Assembly: GCA_963573385.1 (NCBI GenBank)
Contig: CAUYLG010026701.1
Location: 1-64,000 of the forward strand
DNA from: Cacajao melanocephalus
Taxonomy: Eukaryota; Chordata; Mammalia; Primates; Pitheciidae
Length of the DNA: 64,000 nucleotides
Direction: 5' to 3'
The position numbers and the translations under genes are program-made. Under the pieces are notes generated by a model. The model made no database searches. It saw only the letters and a list, made by a program, of their open reading frames with translations, and had not been told where the DNA came from. Positions 63,312 to 64,000 of the stretch are shown here, in pieces (the stretch's first letter is position 1; every line of letters starts with the position of its first letter).

Positions 63312-64000
63312 CAGAGAGAGAGTAAGACTGTGGATTGGAGATGGAAGGACAGAAACACTTCTACCAGATTGCCCCAAAAGATTTCCACTTGAAGCTACAT
63401 GCAGCTACCTTTCAGTAACCCTGACTCCTCATGCCAGTAGAACAGCAGGCAACAAAAAGAGTACTCCACTGGTAGGAGTGATTAGCTCTAATTACTATGA
63501 GATACTATATAGGCTACAACATGATGGGGTCAGAAAGGAGTAAATTTCAAACATTGTAAATTCACTGAATCATTCCTTCGTGCATCCATGCAGAACAATG
63601 ATGATGAGAAAAATATTGTTATAATCACTACCCAACAAGGCCAAAGGAAGTAAGGGCTCACAACTCTCAGGAATGAGAACCCACTAGCTCAAAGAAAACT
63701 GTGAATACCAAAACATCTGTTTGGCAGCTTAAGTGCTGGCCAAAAATGAGGAAAATGTGGCATGGAGAGAGAGAAAGGAAATAATGAATATCAGTTATAG
63801 CCTCGGGACCAGCTAAAGCAGATTTGCATTTAGCCCTTGAAGTGATTGCAACTGGCCACCACCTTGAAAGGGACTCGATAGTAATGGACGTAATAGAAGG
63901 CATGGCAAATATACATGAAACAAAACTGGATTGTCTTGATCAACTCTGATAGTGTCACTTCAAATCCTCTGACTCTACCTCTTACTCCAGCTCTGCATAC
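63312..64000 (-). mobile_element. Possible MaLR/ERVL internal sequence adjoining the LTR
   Basis: The block begins exactly where the antisense LTR ends, which is the expected place for internal sequence if that LTR is the 3' one. It is GC-balanced and has no intact gag or pol frame. I could not match it to a named family, so unique sequence remains possible. Confidence 0.35.

Larger units (their letters stand above)
47260..64000 (+). other. SLC7A11: SLC7A11 intron 6 (partial, beyond 16.7 kb)
   Basis: It opens with donor GTAAGT; no acceptor and exon are seen before the edge. It is dominated by antisense L1. 48.5-49.68, 52.3-52.84, 53.04-54.44 and 55.97-56.38 kb hold no recognised feature. Confidence 0.9.

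Noticed and set aside
47260..64000. Search for exon 7 (beginning T-I-P-L-A) or any other gene exon in intron 6
   Set aside because: No matching in-frame sequence with an AG acceptor was found by eye; the exon is assumed to lie past the window.

Overview
This is mammalian, specifically primate, nuclear DNA. It is AT-rich and dense in Alu elements, primate L1 copies, older L1M/L2/MIR relics and MaLR LTRs, with one spliced protein-coding gene on the + strand. That gene is SLC7A11 (xCT, the light chain of the cystine/glutamate antiporter system xc-). Only its 5' half is present: exons 1-6, encoding residues 1-263 plus two bases of codon 264. Compared with the human protein as I remember it, five residues differ (Lys35, Ile50, Glu71, Ser103, Ala162). 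Two L1 3' ends also carry a tail unlike the one I associate with human L1PA. Together these suggest a non-human primate, most likely a New World monkey. That species call is inference.

Layout. 1-1.4 kb: 3' end of a sense L1. 1.74-2.11 kb: solo MaLR (THE1/MST-type) LTR. 2.1-20.4 kb: upstream intergenic DNA made of degraded L1M, L2, Alu, a class I-like LTR and a roughly 370-bp (TTTC)n tract grown from an Alu tail. 20.6-20.7 kb: SLC7A11 core promoter with an inverted pair of amino-acid response elements and a TATA-like box. 21,031-21,307: coding exon 1. Exons 2-6 lie at 26,195, 29,970, 38,693, 42,364 and 47,215. All introns are GT-AG and the reading phase is continuous through all five visible junctions. 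From 47,260 to the end is intron 6, heavily loaded with antisense L1 (including a 4.2-kb copy with a 17-bp target-site duplication) and ending in an MLT1-type LTR with possible internal sequence. Exon 7 onward was not found.

How it works together. The promoter elements (paired ATF4-type sites and a candidate NRF2/MARE site) and two short upstream ORFs in the 5' leader fit the known stress- and amino-acid-responsive control of xCT. The encoded part supplies TM1-TM6 of a LeuT-fold transporter, including the GAG substrate motif and Cys158, which bonds to the heavy chain SLC3A2. Nothing in the window looks like a bacterial, phage, CRISPR or defence system. The points most worth checking are structural: a cluster of alternating inverted repeats in intron 3, a templated insertion inside an L1, open intronic read-through frames after exons 1 and 3, and a strong antisense bias of L1 inside the gene.
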